Shown: positions 35,501-47,861 of the stretch, one piece after another | Layout of the letters: each line of letters starts with the position of its first letter | Numbering within the stretch: position 1 is the first letter of the stretch | Assembly: GCA_032622095.1 (NCBI GenBank) | Contig: CP136064.1 | Coordinates: 257,097,863 to 257,161,862, forward strand | DNA: 64,000 bases | DNA from: Siphonodentalium dalli | Taxonomy: Eukaryota; Mollusca; Scaphopoda; Gadilida; Siphonodentaliidae | Direction of reading: 5' to 3' | Notes under the pieces: model-generated | The model's input: only the letters and a program-made list of their open reading frames with translations | Databases searched by the model: none | Told to the model about the DNA's origin: nothing | Position numbers and translations under genes: made by a program

Positions 35501-36900
35501 CTGATGCAAAGAGTAAATTCCAAGATGTCTGCCGGCGGCCATGTTTTATGGCCGAATAACCCCAAAATGACTCGTTCCCATCTACATGTCAATATTAACA
35601 TTCACGACAAATTTCATGATGATCAGACAAACACTCTGGTCTGTATAGTCTGTGCTAATAGATTGAATTTTGAAATTCAAGATGGCCGCTGGCGGCCATA
35701 TTTTTTTGCCAACCATGACAAATTTCATAATGATCCGACAAATGTACGATCTGTAGCCCGTGCCAAAGGATTTAGTGCTGCAATGAGTAAAATCCAAGAT
35801 TACTGCCGGCAGCCATGTTTTTGGCTGAATGACCCCAAAATGACTCGTTCCCATCTACATGTCAATATGAACATCCATGACAAATTTCATGATGATCAGA
35901 GAAACAGTACGGCCTGTAGCCCGTGCTAATGGATTGTATTTTGAAATCCAAAATGGCCGCTGGTGGCCATATTTTTTTGCCGAATGACCCCAAAATAACT
36001 CGTTCCCATCTACATGTCAATATTAACATCCATGACAAATTTCATGATGATCAGCCGAACACTCCGGTCTGTAGCCTGTGCTAATATATTTAATTTTTAA
36101 ATCCAAGATGGACGCTGGTGGCCATATATTTTTGCCAACCATGACAAATTTCATAATGATCCGACCAAAGGTACGACCTGTATCCCATGCCAAAGGATTT
36201 AGCCATGCAAAGAGTAAATTCCAAGATGTCTGCCAGCGGCCATGTTTTATGGCCGAATAACCCCAAAATGACTCGTTTCCATCTACATGTCAATATTAAC
36301 ATTCACGACAAATTTCATGATGATCAGACAAACACTCTGGCCTGTATAGTCTGTGCTAATGGATTGAATTTTGAAATCCAAGATGGCCGCTGACGGCCAT
36401 ATTTTTTTGCCAACCATGACAAATTTCATAATGATCCGACAAAGGTACGATCTGTAGCCCGTGCCAAAGGATTTAGTGCTGCAATGAGTAAAATCCAAGA
36501 TTACTGCCGACAGCCATGTTTTTGGCTTAATAACCCCAAAATGACTCGTTCCCATCTACATGTCAATATGAACATCCATGACAAATTTCATGATGATCAG
36601 AGAAACAGTACGGCCTGTAGCCCGTGCTAACTGCTAATGGATTGTATTTTGAAATCCAAAATGGCCGCTGGTGGCCAAGTTTTTTTGCCAACCATGACAA
36701 ATTTCATAATGATCCGACCAAAGGTATGACCTGTATCCCATGCCAAAGGATTTAGCCATGCAAAGAGTAAATTCCAAGATGTCTGCCAGCGGCCATGTTT
36801 TATGGCCGAATAACCCCAAAATGACTCGTTCCCATCTACATGTCAACACCCATGATGAATTTCATAATGATCCAACCAAAGGTACGCCCTGTAGCCTGTG
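32560..36900. repeat. AAGATGGC satellite array B with higher-order structure
   Basis: Units contain CCAAGATGTCTGCCGGCGGC or variants, CCCCAAAATGACTCGTTCCC, ATCTACATGTCAATATTAAC, TGACAAATTTCATGATGATC and GTACGACCTGTAGCCCGTGC. Five subunit types recur in fixed order (starts near 35519, 35677, 35790, 35945, 36099, then 36219 again), giving a higher-order period of about 700 bp. The last repeat (36219-36772) lacks one subunit. Interrupted by the element at 34189-35503. Frames within it are not genes. Confidence 0.85.
34189..35503. mobile_element. CAGGGGGG-ended element inserted in satellite B
   Basis: CAGGGGGGGGGG at the left and CCCCCCTG at the right, flanked by a 7-bp duplication ATGCAAA (34182-34188 and 35504-35510). 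The satellite reads ATGCAAAGAGTAAATT when uninterrupted, so this is an insertion. Both ends have a GGAAAAAATTTGCA block and long homopolymers. CAGGG termini suggest a hAT-like non-autonomous element, though 8 bp would be the usual duplication. The interior shows no transposase. Confidence 0.75.
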
Positions 36901-38095
36901 CTAATGGACATTGTTGAAGAACGTCTCCACACACACACATGCACACATGGACGACAGAATCCAAGTCATAGTCTGGTCGATAAACTCAAATTTTATGGTC
37001 AACCTAGCAAAAATTCGCACTAAGTTGGTTTTTATACCATTTTGAAGAGGAAGCTCTCCTCTATAACATATCCAAAATCCGCTCAAATCCGCTTTGAGCA
37101 TTTTTTGTAATTCAAGATGGCGTCGAAGATGGCTGCCATTTTCCTATAAGTCAGCGTGATGCGATTATAGTGAGAACATCTTGTCATATGTATACATTTT
37201 TGTGAAGCTATGTCATAACGCCATCTTTACGTGACAAAATTGGAACTCCCCGTACAAGATGGCCGCCAAAATGGCGACCGGAAGTGGATTTTTTTACGTT
37301 TTTCACTAATACTCTTAAGATAAGTTTCTGTGGTTTGGAACTGGTTGAGAATTATAACTTTATTTTGTATATAGCATATTAACTGACCATTGCAGCAATG
37401 AAATATGCTGTTTGTGGGGTCCACACCCCTTCAGACCACTCAAAAATTCGAGTTTACAAAACGCGGTATAACATTTCACAAAAGATCCCCTTTGGGATTC
37501 TGGTCATATTTCACCAAGAAGTGGGAAGAACTTTGCAATGTAAGTGATGCATTCTATATCTTATTGATATTCGAACTCAATGGTACCAAAATTGTCAGTT
37601 TGGCTCAAAATGGCTGTCAAAATGGCCGCCAAAATATGGAAAATGGTAATTATTATCCCAGCGTGCCATGCAGCCGCTTACAAGTTGTGATGATGTACAC
37701 AAATTACTATTCTGTTGGTATTGAATACCAACATTTCTCATGCACCTTGATTAATTTTAACTATTTACTATTCTGTAATTACCAGAATTATGGGATTTTT
37801 CTATCACAAACAACATCAAACTCGTCAAAAAAAATAACTTTTCATGTTTGGACCATTTTTGTCAAGTAAATTGGAACTATCTTTAGTATCAAAGGTTCTT
37901 TTTCTTTTGATATGCCTTAAATATGGCATAGTGTGGTGCTTTAGACAATATTACTCAAGATGACTTGCAAAATGGCAACCAAATTTGGTAAAAAGTTTAT
38001 ATTCCGAACACTGTTCTCTGCTGTTCCGAAATGGTAGCAAATTGTGACTCACTTGGTTATTAAACATGCTACTTAATCAATTGGTATTATATCTG

Positions 38096-38874
38096 GAGAA
38101 GTCGGCCCCGCACGAAGTCGGCCCCATACGAAGACGCCCCCACGCGAAGACGGCACCAGAGAAGTCGGCCCCATTAATTAGAAGGGATTAAATTGTCTTA
38201 ATTTTATTGAGATAGTGTTTATGTTGGCTAATTGTGAGGTCCCCAAAATTAATTTGATTAATTCAGTGTAGTGTTTGTGTAGGCTAATGGTGAAGTCAGC
38301 AATGTTTTCTTAGTTGTAATAACAAAATGAACTATACATGGTTATACATATTTACATGGTTATGTCGGATTTTATGGAAGAGCATAAGAGAGGAGAAGTA
38401 TCTTTTTTCTGCTGAGAGTATGCCATTTGAGAATGCTTAGCACGTTTGTGAGTCTGCTTGGGTAGTTGTAGATATTAAAGATGTATCTGACAGCTCGGTT
38501 TTGTACCATTTAATTTCAGACTTAAGAGCCTATTGGGCCATTACTGACGAAAGTGACAGTGATAGCGACGACGATGTTGTTTGAATTTGTTATTATTATA
38601 TTGTCATTATTACTATTACCAGTTTCATATTTCATATCAAGATGTCAAAAACCCGAGTTTTAATGTTCCATTATGTCAAAATTTCGTTGCCAAACTTTTC
38701 GCCTTAGAGGCCAAACTTTAAAAAAAATTCGGGCCTCGGACGATTTTCATTCCCCACTAAATAAAGAATGATTTAAAACAATTGTTCTGTTATATATGGG
38801 GCCGACTTCTCTGGGGCCGACTTCGCGTGGGGCCGTCTTCGTATGGGGCCGACTTCGCGCGGGCCGACTTCTCC
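38096..38874. mobile_element. Element with about 80-bp TIRs made of AAGTCGGCCCC subrepeats
   Basis: The left arm (GGAGAAGTCGGCCCCGCACG, then AAGTCGGCCCCATACGAAGA and so on to 38169) is the inverse of 38796-38874. Each arm is four to five 16-18-bp repeats. No transposase inside. A lone degraded arm occurs at 16230-16325. Confidence 0.8.
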
Positions 38875-39234
38875 TGTATTCAATCAATTGACAACTTAAT
38901 CTTATATTATGGTTGTCCCAGAAAACCTTATGAGGTACGACAAATTCATTTTAAGGGATGCAGTATGGATTTTGCCGAACACCTCTTTTGGGATTCTGTA
39001 CATGTTTTTTAACGGAAACGGACATAACGTTGAAACTGAACTGAAAGGTATCATATTGTGTGGCTACTCTGGCGTATTAGCATCATTTATTAATTTATTA
39101 ACTTATAAACTATTATCAGGAAAACCGTTTTCTTCACATTGCATATAAAACGCAGTTAATGTGGAGAACACTCTGATATTACCCCTATCGATTAACATAT
39201 CCTTGAGTTATTGTGGAAAGCGATAGTCACACAA

Positions 39235-40840
39235 AGGTGCACCAGTACAAATAACACATGAGCATGCAGTCACTCCATATATACATGAACACCACGTAAA
39301 TGGACATGTGCCACTCGCTGAAAAGACATACACCCCACCCATTACCACAATTGGGTTTACCCATACACCCAACGTGTGGCCCTATAGCCATGAATAACCA
39401 TGCAGACACACCAAGAATACTCATACACCTCACATGACATGTATACATATTCACTACATATATGAACACAAAGTAACCTCTTGTATACCTATTCGCCTAA
39501 CCATATGCCATAGTCACTCCGTGTATATATATTTGCCACATGCATAGCTATACAACCACTAAAGATATACATATACACATCAACGATGACCATACAGTCA
39601 CTCCATACATGTTCGCTACGTCCATGATCATACATCACTTCTTGTATACCTATTTGCCTCACCAGTGGTCATACAGTCTCACTCCCTGTATATATACATA
39701 TTTGCGACACCCGTGGCCATATAGCCACGCAAGATATACATACACACCCAACCCAAAACTATAGTGTTCTCCATGTATATACATATAGACCTCACAAAAG
39801 TGGCCTTACATTCTACAGCACCTCTAGATATATCAATGTCTCGTACCGCGCATACGGCCATTCATACACTCCATACTTGCATATAGACCTGACCCATCAC
39901 AATTCAGCCTCTCTCTGTATACGCATAAACCACATTCGTGATCATAGTCACTCCTTGTATATCAATTCACCCCACCATTAATTTTGCCATACCTATGTAC
40001 ATATTGTACAATTTGACCGTGCCATGGCCATGTAGTCACTCATGATATACATATACACCTCACCCATGACCACAGCGTCACTCCATGTGTATATATATAC
40101 ATCACCAATGGCCATACAGCCATTCTAGATATACCAATACCCGCACACACAGCCATTCGTACAATTCAGACAATACAGCTCAATCGTGACAATTCAGCCA
40201 CTCGCTGTATAGATGTACACCCTCTCCATGAGCATTCAGATATTCACTGTATGCTTGTACATACCACCAATGACAATACAATAGACCCTACATATAAACA
40301 TATACATCTCGCCCATCAACATGAGGTCACTCTCTATATACACTAGCCGCCAATGGCAATCAAAGTGTACTTTATGTATGCATATACACTTCAACAATGA
40401 CCGTGCAGTCATTTCATGTACATATACATATTGCCCATAACCATACAACAACACCATATGTATACATACACCCATTCACTGCCATACATCCAACATATGT
40501 ATACATATACACTCACCCATTACAATACAGCCACCCAATGTACAGCCCACCCCTGACCACACAGTCACTCCATATATACATACACGACAGTGTACTGTAG
40601 CTGCTCTCGTTATGACCATACACCACTTCAATGACCAGACAGCCACTCACTGTAAACATGTTCACATCACCATACAGCTACTCCTTATAGACCTATACAT
40701 CTCACTATGGACATCCCATCCATGACCATATAGTCATACATTGTATAACTATTCACATCATTCATGAATACAATAACTCCATGTATACCTACTCACCTCG
40801 CCTATGACCATCCAGTCAACAGACATACACACTGTATTAA
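39235..40840. repeat. Degenerate minisatellite, about 40-bp units
   Basis: About 1.6 kb of repeated CACTCCATGTATATATATAC, CACCTCACCCATGACCATAC and AGT words; both unit length and sequence vary. Frames in it (for example 39227-39469) are artefacts. Confidence 0.85.
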
Positions 40841-41825
40841 GTTGATCAATGTTGATGCTAATGGGCCAGAATAGCCACATAATATGACCCTTCTCAGTTC
40901 CGTTTCAACGTTCTGCCCATTTCCGTTTAAAAACAAGGAAGCTTTTGGCAAAATCCATATTGCTTTGATTGCGATTTTTTGCCGATTTTGATATCAGGTT
41001 TGTGACAGAAAAATTCGAATAATTCTGGTAATTTCGGTGGTTAAAATAGTAACAAATACCTAAGGTGCATCAGAAATGTTAGTACTCAAGCTATATGAGA
41101 CAGAATAGTCAACTGTGTGCATCATCACAACTTGTAAGCGGTTGCATGGCACGCTGGGATAATAATTACCATTTTCCATATTTTAGCGGCCATTTTGAGC
41201 CAAAGTGACAATTTTGGTACCATTGAGTTCGAATATCAATAAGATATAGAATGGATCACTTACATTGCACAGTTCTTACCACTTCTTGATGAAACATCAC
41301 AATGATGATTAGAATCTTGGGGATCTTTTGTGAAATGTTATACCGCGTTTAGTAAAATCGAATTTTTGAGTGATCGGAAGGGGTGTGGACCCCACGAACA
41401 GCTTATTTCATTGCTCCAATGGTCAGTTAACATGCTATATACAAAATAAAGTCACAATTCTCAACCAGTTCCAAACCACAGAAACTTATCTTAAAGATAT
41501 TAGTAAAAAACGTAAAAAAACTCCACTTCCGGTCGCCATTTTGGCGGCCATCTTGGACGAGGAGTTCCAATTTTGGCACATAAAGGTGGCATGATGTCTT
41601 AGCTTCATTAAAATGTGTACATGTGTATACATATGACAAGCGGTTCTCACTATAATTGCATCAAGCTGACTTATAGGAAAATGGCAGCCATCTTGAATTA
41701 CAAAAAATGCTCAAAGCGGATTTTGGATATGTTATAGAGGAGAGCTTCCTCTTCAAAATGGTATACAAACCAACTTAGTGCAAATTTTTTCTAGGTCAAA
41801 CCTTTTATCGACAGACTACTGAGAG

Positions 41826-41936
41826 CTTTCCGATGAATGGCAACAAGCCATATTTCCGACTAAATCCTGAAAAATTACCCATAATTCCTGATAATTCTGC
41901 TGTCGATTATTTAGGGCATTATTGTATATAATCTAC
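41826..41936. mobile_element. Palindromic CAGTAATGCCC MITE, right half only
   Basis: GAGAGCTTTCCGATGAATGG through CCCATAATTC.TG to TTTAGGGCATTATTG. It abuts the end of the 4.8-kb inverted repeat. The left half is absent. Confidence 0.75.
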
Positions 41937-42825
41937 TTAACAGTAGGGGTGGTCCCAGCTAGAGTAGATATTCACGACATGATCTCGGCTAGACTTGGAT
42001 GATCGAAGATACAACATCCATGGGTTAAAATCACAACTGATTGTCAAACTGGTTTTATTACCACAGCAACATGAAAATCACTATTTCTAAGTGAGAAAAG
42101 ACAAAAAATCCGACATAAATCATTGCACCGGAACAACATTAGAACTTGACATCAATAATGTGATGATTATTCCTCATACCAACTTTTGTTTCTATCAGAG
42201 AATTTGAACTGGAATTAAGAGGAATCGGATGGAGACGTGGGTGCGACAGACCTGGCAGATTACAATGGTACACCAACTTTAGTCCTGGGGGGGGGGGGGA
42301 GGACAAAAATTGGTCTGGAAGTTAGTAAATAACTAAACAACAGTTTTGAAGTATGAATGTTTATTTATAATTATGCACAACAAAATGCTTATGTCAGCAG
42401 CTTAACAAAGTTTTTAAAATCTATAACAGAAAATGTGATTGATCTCTGACCTCTTGCACAGTGCCTCTCTAACTATGATATGATAAAATTGATTCCATAA
42501 AGAACACAACCATACACAAGAGTTAGGGCCTTGAGAGTCGGGAATTTGCAGTCAAATCAAATATATGTCGACGATGTTGATTTAAGGTAAACTTGATTTA
42601 TTATATCCAGGAAGCAACAAAACTGGACATTGTTTCTATGCTATTGTTCATGCATTCACGTTTTTAATAGATTTCAGATGAGCAAACAATGCGATGATTG
42701 TCTCTGATAATGAGCGTCAATGCTTTAGTTTCTCTATTATGATCTCTTGTATTTGTTTTCTACGTAAAACTTGGGATTGCTTTTGTTGATTTTGGTGATG
42801 CCGCCTGTGTCATATGGGGTGATTC
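41937..42825. other. No recognised gene
   Basis: AT-rich with a G homopolymer at about 42287-42299. Nothing else identified. Confidence 0.45.
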
Positions 42826-43431
42826 CATTCATTACACTTGGCTACAAATTCAATGGGTAATGAAATTACAATGGGCAATGAATGGAATGAACGGGTGTAA
42901 ATACACTGGGCTACGCTCGATACACCTACAGCCGAGGTGGTGTTATTTCGAGTTTATTGTAATGTGACGTCACTTTCCCCACGAACATCGGTTGTCAACT
43001 GAGAAAGCACATGGAAAATATTTATGTAATGGATTAAATGAATTTTTTTTTAATAATTTATCCTAAATATGTAATATATAATTCAGAAATATATAATTCA
43101 ATTGAATGACAGTCAAAATTATTTATCCAAAGTTTTAGATACTTTGTGTCAAGGTTGTTCTAAAATTAGATATATTTGCTTGTTCGATAAAAGTCAAAAT
43201 TCTTGTTGGTTTCATTTGAATATCAGATATTTTTGCTCATTTTCTTAAGTCTACGTCTGTTCGACACGTCCAATGTGAGTTTTGTCAAATTTACTCAATA
43301 AAAAATTATGTTTTGTTCGCAGTTGCAACTATGCTGTTTTTAGATTACTCCGGTTACCAAAAATCATTCCATTCAGTTTTGCCCAGGGTAATTTACCCAT
43401 TGTAGCCCAGCGTAATGAATGGAATCGCCCC
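42826..43431. mobile_element. 0.6-kb element with about 50-bp TIRs (GGGGYGATTCCATTCATTAC)
   Basis: GGGGTGATTCCATTCATTAC...TGGGTAA at the left is matched by TTACCCATTGTAGCCCAGCG...GGAATCGCCCC at the right. Interior non-coding. No target duplication identified. Confidence 0.65.
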
Positions 43432-44183
43432 TAATGATGATGGTGATTGCATGTTCAGGGTCCAGCCCAAGCTCCATGCAGAGTTCAGTCCCCTACGCAG
43501 GACTTACCACTGCCCGCACCTACACGTAATGTGAAGAAATGTCACATTTATTTATTTGAGACTTTTGTAGGTTACAATTCATTCTGTATTATTCTGAGAA
43601 ACTGAACTGTCCATATTCATTTGAAAATTGTCTAGATCAAGCCAGAATGAATTGTAACTGACAAAACATTTCAATAAAAAATGTTAGATTTAATTGAGAA
43701 AATACATATGCCGGCAGCATTCAGACATCGTGTAGCGAGGGGACTGAACTCTGTTTTGCAGATTGGGTCAAGCCTAGTGGTTTCAAATTGTGAGAATTCA
43801 CTTCTCCTGTCTGGTTAACAAAATGTTTGGCGTATATTCAAGTTGTAGAAGGCGACTTAAAATGATATCTTCATTATAATACTTATATCAGGATGATATT
43901 ACCGGTATATAACAGGTCATGGACTTTATGGAACCAAGATAAAAATTCACACATCTAAAACAATTATATTTATCCTCTCTTGACATGAATACTGAAATGA
44001 CACCGAGGGTCATACTCACAAGGTGAGTTTGTAATATGGTCAATTGGATACTACATGGAGATGATGAGTGATACATTAGCACAACTTGTAATCACTATTA
44101 AGTGTAGAAACACACCTTTCTATTTCCATTCATTTGTATGTATAATCAGATAAGTTCACAAAGAAATACCTTTTTATGACTTA
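43432..44183. other. Diverged inverted-repeat remnant, no gene
   Basis: AGAGTTCAGTCCCCTACGC near 43480 and GTAGCGAGGGGACTGAACTC near 43731 form an inverted pair. Inside, GTTACAATTCATTCT (43571) and AGAATGAATTGTAAC (43646) form another. A related piece (GGCTACAATTCATTCAGCAT) lies at 48767. Old foldback element. Confidence 0.5.
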
Positions 44184-44396
44184 CAGTAATGCCCTAAATA
44201 ATCGACTCCTTAACCACAGCAGAATTATGGGTAATTTTTCAGAATTTAGTCGGAAAAATGGCTTGTTGGCATTCATCAGAAAGCTCACACTGAGAGCTTT
44301 CCGATGAATGGCAACAAGCCATATTTCCGACTAAATCCTGAAAAGTTACCCATAATTCTGCTGTGGTTAAGGAGTCGATTATTTAGGGCATTACTG
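44184..44396. mobile_element. Palindromic CAGTAATGCCC MITE
   Basis: TA flanks on both sides; starts CAGTAATGCCCTAAATAATC and ends with its complement. The arms are about 105 bp with almost no loop, so the whole element is one hairpin. CAGT termini and TA duplication suggest a Tc1/mariner or pogo derivative. Confidence 0.85.
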
Positions 44397-44773
44397 TACA
44401 AATATGTTCATAGTAAGAACCTTGGACAATTAATCCAGAGAAAACCGGCCGAGAAAACTCATACTTAAATTAATGTTGGGACTCGGTAGTCATGAATGTC
44501 AAGAGAAAAAGAAATTCAATAGACGAACTGTGACAATTAGGACACCTACATTTCAATTGAACTAAATACTAGGCAAGATTTTCATCTCAAAAAGAAAATT
44601 AACTTTATTAATAACTTTGCAAGTTGCTCAGTTCAAGTATAGAAAAAAAAATATTCAAATGTAACAAAAGATGCGGCAATCTACAAGCCTTGTGATATAG
44701 TGTTATAAATCTGGAAACAAAACAAACAACAGAGTTTAGAGAATGGGTATCTCGTCCCTGTACTTATTATAGA
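44397..44773. other. No recognised feature
   Basis: AT-rich spacer between two copies of the palindromic MITE. Confidence 0.45.
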
Positions 44774-44986
44774 CAGTTATGCCCTAAATAATCGACTCCT
44801 TAACCACAGCAGAATTATGCGAAACTTTTGAGGATTTAGTCGGAAATATGGCTTGTTGCCATTCATCGGAAAACTCTCAGTGAGAGCTTTCCGATGAATG
44901 GTAACAAGCCATATTTCCGATTAAATCCTGAAAAGTTACCCATAATTCTGCTGTAGTTAAGGAGTTGATTATTTAGGGCATTACTG
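44774..44986. mobile_element. Palindromic CAGTAATGCCC MITE
   Basis: 213 bp, same structure as the copy 380 bp upstream. The left flank is GA rather than TA; the right flank is TA. Confidence 0.85.
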
Positions 44987-45827
44987 TAGATCCTTGGCAA
45001 TTAAAGTAATAATTCTGAGTCAAGGAGCTATACAAGAGGTCCAGAGACGAGAGACCCCATCTGTAAACATGAAATCAGTTCTAATTAAATTAAACAATCG
45101 AACAAGCTACGCGTTAGAGTCTAAATGAAATTCCATCACATCCAAGTAGCATTACATCAGTGTTAGCCAATCACAACATTTAACAGTAAAGCATTATGTC
45201 AGTGTTAGCCAATCACACCATTTAACAGTAAAGCGATGAAGCCAATTTGGAGATTTGTCAAAATTTTGCGACTCCCCAGTTTCTCCCCACATGGCTAAAG
45301 ATAGCGTAATAAATTTTCTGTCACATTGCTAATTTCACACAATGTTTAGAAATTTAGAGCTTATGACAACTTTAAACACTAAAACGCGTCTATGAAGAGT
45401 CCAGAATTCAACAGTTAACACCTGGTTTTGTTAATCGCTAAAAATAAAACCGAAAGGAGATATCATTCTGTCAATCATAAATCTATTTGATCACTGTGAC
45501 GTCATACTGCAATGATTGCTCACAGAAGCTATATTATAGCGGCAGTAATGTGAATAATAGTGAAATCTTTTATTTATTTAGACTTTGTAATGCGTAGCTA
45601 GTTCGAGAGTTTAATTTTAATCAGAATTGACATGGAATGTGAGGACGACAAAACAAATAATTCCCACTCTATGAACAAATGACCACCACTGGCAAACTGC
45701 CTCATGAAATAAAAGATCTGCAACAATTAAACATGTGAGATGAATACCTCAATAGACAGTAAACAGGTCGGTCACATCCTCAATTCAAATGCTATAGTTA
45801 TATTTAACTACCACAGTTGTTTTGACA
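44987..45827. other. No recognised gene; 49-bp tandem duplication
   Basis: GTGTTAGCCAATCACAACAT...TTTAACAGTAAAGC occurs twice (about 45161 and 45201). Otherwise featureless AT-rich DNA. Confidence 0.45.
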
Positions 45828-46265
45828 GTGACCCGCCATATCAAATCCAGTCGTAAGTCGAGATTTTTTTACCCTGTGCCAATGCATTCTCTTATATATG
45901 TGAGTCGACCATAGGTCGCCTCGCATATATAAGAGAATGCATTGGCCTAACAATTTTTTATCATTTTTTAAAATAAATGTTTCTTACAATTTTTAGGACG
46001 TAAATAAAAAACATCCATTACCCTGCAGGGAGCCCCACACATATATAGAAGCATATAGAAGAGTGTCGTCTGCTCATGTTTGTATGGGGCTCTGTATGGG
46101 TGAAATTATAAAATTGTTAAATACAAGAAAAAATTATTAAAATTGTAAAGAATTGTTAGGCCAATGCATTCTCTTATATATGCGAGGCGACCTATGGTCG
46201 ACTCGCATATATAAGAGAATGCATTGGCACAGGGTAAAAAAAATCCCGAAGTACACTGGGGTCAC
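45828..46265. mobile_element. Hairpin-pair element with GTGACCC ends
   Basis: Begins GTGACCCGCCATATCAAATC and ends near GGGGTCAC. It contains the conserved hairpin twice (about 45882-45951 and 46159-46230) and a specific spacer with CCTGCAGGGAGCCCCACACA. The inverted arms extend outwards as TTTTTTTACCCTGTGCC / GGCACAGGGTAAAAAAAA. Non-coding. Confidence 0.75.
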
Positions 46266-46367
46266 GCATCCAGTGCATGGCCAAATTACACTCTTAACAA
46301 TATTGCACCAAATGAAAAATTTCCAGATTAAATTCGTTTTTCAACCTTTTGCACCAGTTTATTTGAT

Positions 46368-46738
46368 TTAAAGACATTGCATGAACTTTTTCGGGTGCAT
46401 GAAATTGACTAGTTAGTACTCAAGCTCTTTGCCAACATGGGGAGTGCAGCATTCAAATAACATCGTCGAAAATTTCAAAGAAATCGACCATACCACTCAA
46501 TAGAAAATATGATCTGAACTACGCTCATTTGTAAATATTTCTTTCTCGATTCGCATATATCGGCGACAAACTAACAAAAATGATTTCGTCATCAAGAGTC
46601 ATTGCATTGAATTAATATACAAGAATGATTGTGTGTGTTGTCAATTTGGATATAATATTCGTTAAAATAACTACTTTGAGCAAGATTATTCTCCATTTAT
46701 ATTTGATCACCCTGCCGGAGTGTTTCACATCACTTTAA
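46368..46738 (-). mobile_element. TTAA MITE (377-bp family), member a of a head-to-head pair
   Basis: TTAAAGACATT... to ...CACATCACTTTAA, diverged from the copies at 12427 and 22235 (I estimate about 85 percent). Confidence 0.8.
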
Positions 46739-46744
46739 AACTTA

Positions 46745-47132
46745 TTAAAGTAATGTGAAACACTCCGGTAGGTATGGTGATCAAATATAAATGGAGAATA
46801 ATCTTGCTCAAATTACCGGGTAGTATTTTTCACAAATATTATATCCAAATTGACAACACACACAATCATTCTTGTATCTTAATTCAATGCAGCGATTCTC
46901 GATTTGTGAAATCATTTTCGTTAAGTTTTTCGCCGATAGATGCGTTCCGAATCGAGTAGTAAATATTTACAATTGAAAGTAGCTCAGACGATGTTTTCTA
47001 TGGATGGTATGGCCGATTTGCTTCAGATTTTCAGCAATGTTAGTAGAATGCTACATTCATCCAGTTGACATAGTGCCCGGATACTAACTGAACAGTTTCA
47101 CGCACCCGAACAAGTCCATAATATGTCTTTAA
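46745..47132 (+). mobile_element. TTAA MITE (377-bp family), member b of a head-to-head pair
   Basis: TTAAAGTAATGTGAAACACT to ATATGTCTTTAA. Only 6 bp separate it from member a, making a nearly perfect 760-bp palindrome. Confidence 0.8.
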
Positions 47133-47386
47133 TAGTTGCACAAGTTTGCCTTTCTAAATGACATTAACATGACATGCACTCACTCCTTCATAACAATATT
47201 TAGTGGAGTTGAATTTTAATTGACTTTCTTGTCATGTGGCATCATGATTAATCATTCACATGGATCGAGAAATGTCATTTTGTCAAAAAATCAAAAATGG
47301 TAAATATGATTTTGGATTTTCCCTCTTTTATTGAAATTCACATAATAGCAACATCCATATAAAAATATTCTCATTGGATGTAACTA

Positions 47387-47547
47387 CAGTAATACCCTAA
47401 TTAATCGACTCCATAACCACAGCAGAATTATGGGTTACTCCCGAGAGTTTTCCGATGAATGGCAACAAGCCATATTTCCGACTAAATCCTGAAAAGTTAC
47501 CCATAATTCTGCTGTGGTTATGGAGTCGATTAATTAGGGCATTACTG
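47387..47547. mobile_element. Palindromic CAGTAATGCCC MITE, internally deleted
   Basis: Both termini and TA flanks kept. The left arm lost about 50 bp (GGGTTACTCCCGAGAG junction), so the hairpin is asymmetric. Confidence 0.8.
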
Positions 47548-47580
47548 TATAATAGTTGAATTCAGATTGTATCTGATCTA

Positions 47581-47827
47581 TTAGCCCTTCTATGACTGGA
47601 GTTTCCTGAATTTTTGCGAAAACCCTATGGCAATACATTCTCTTATATATGATAGCCTCGCATATACAAGAGAATACATTGGCCTAACAATATTTACCTT
47701 GACCTTGTAAGCCAGTGCATTCTCTTATATATGCAAGGCTCCCTATGGGAGACATCAAATATAAGAGAATGCACTGGCACAGGATCTTTAATGCTGCACC
47801 AGCGCAGCTCACATCACGGAAGGGTTC
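47581..47827. mobile_element. Hairpin-pair element with CCCTTCTATGAC-type ends
   Basis: Left TTAGCCCTTCTATGACTGGA, right GCGCAGCTCACATCACGGAA then GGGTT. Two degenerate copies of the conserved hairpin are separated by CTAACAATATTTACCTTGAC. Related to 51624, 53421 and 57363. Confidence 0.7.
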
Positions 47828-47861
47828 AATGTCTATTGAGGTATTCATCTAGAATCATTAT

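Larger units (their letters stand above)
36967..41820. repeat. 4.8-kb inverted repeat with arms of about 870 bp
   Basis: The arm 36967-37840 is the reverse complement of about 40970-41820, with an estimated 80-85 percent identity. Shared landmarks: GGGGTCCACACCCCTTC / GAAGGGGTGTGGACCCC, CCGCTTACAAGTTGTGATGA and its complement, ACGCGGTATAACATTTCACA and its complement. The spacer holds a separate TIR element (38096-38874) and a minisatellite (39235-40840). The 154-codon frame at 37405 lies in one arm and is not preserved in the other. Confidence 0.8.

Noticed and set aside
33781-36555. Frames of 60-173 codons in satellite array B
   Set aside because: They follow repeat units, with shifted near-copies in each unit and on both strands; not genes.
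37405-37869. 154-codon frame on the + strand
   Set aside because: It lies in one arm of the 4.8-kb inverted repeat; the other arm does not keep the frame and no domain is recognisable.
39227-40600. Frames rich in Met/Tyr/Ile in the 39-41 kb minisatellite
   Set aside because: Produced by the ATGTATATATA repeat.
46153-46371. Recurrent peptide-like frames (CILLYMR, RIYKRMHWH) in several places
   Set aside because: They are translations of the conserved DNA hairpin in either direction, not a protein family.
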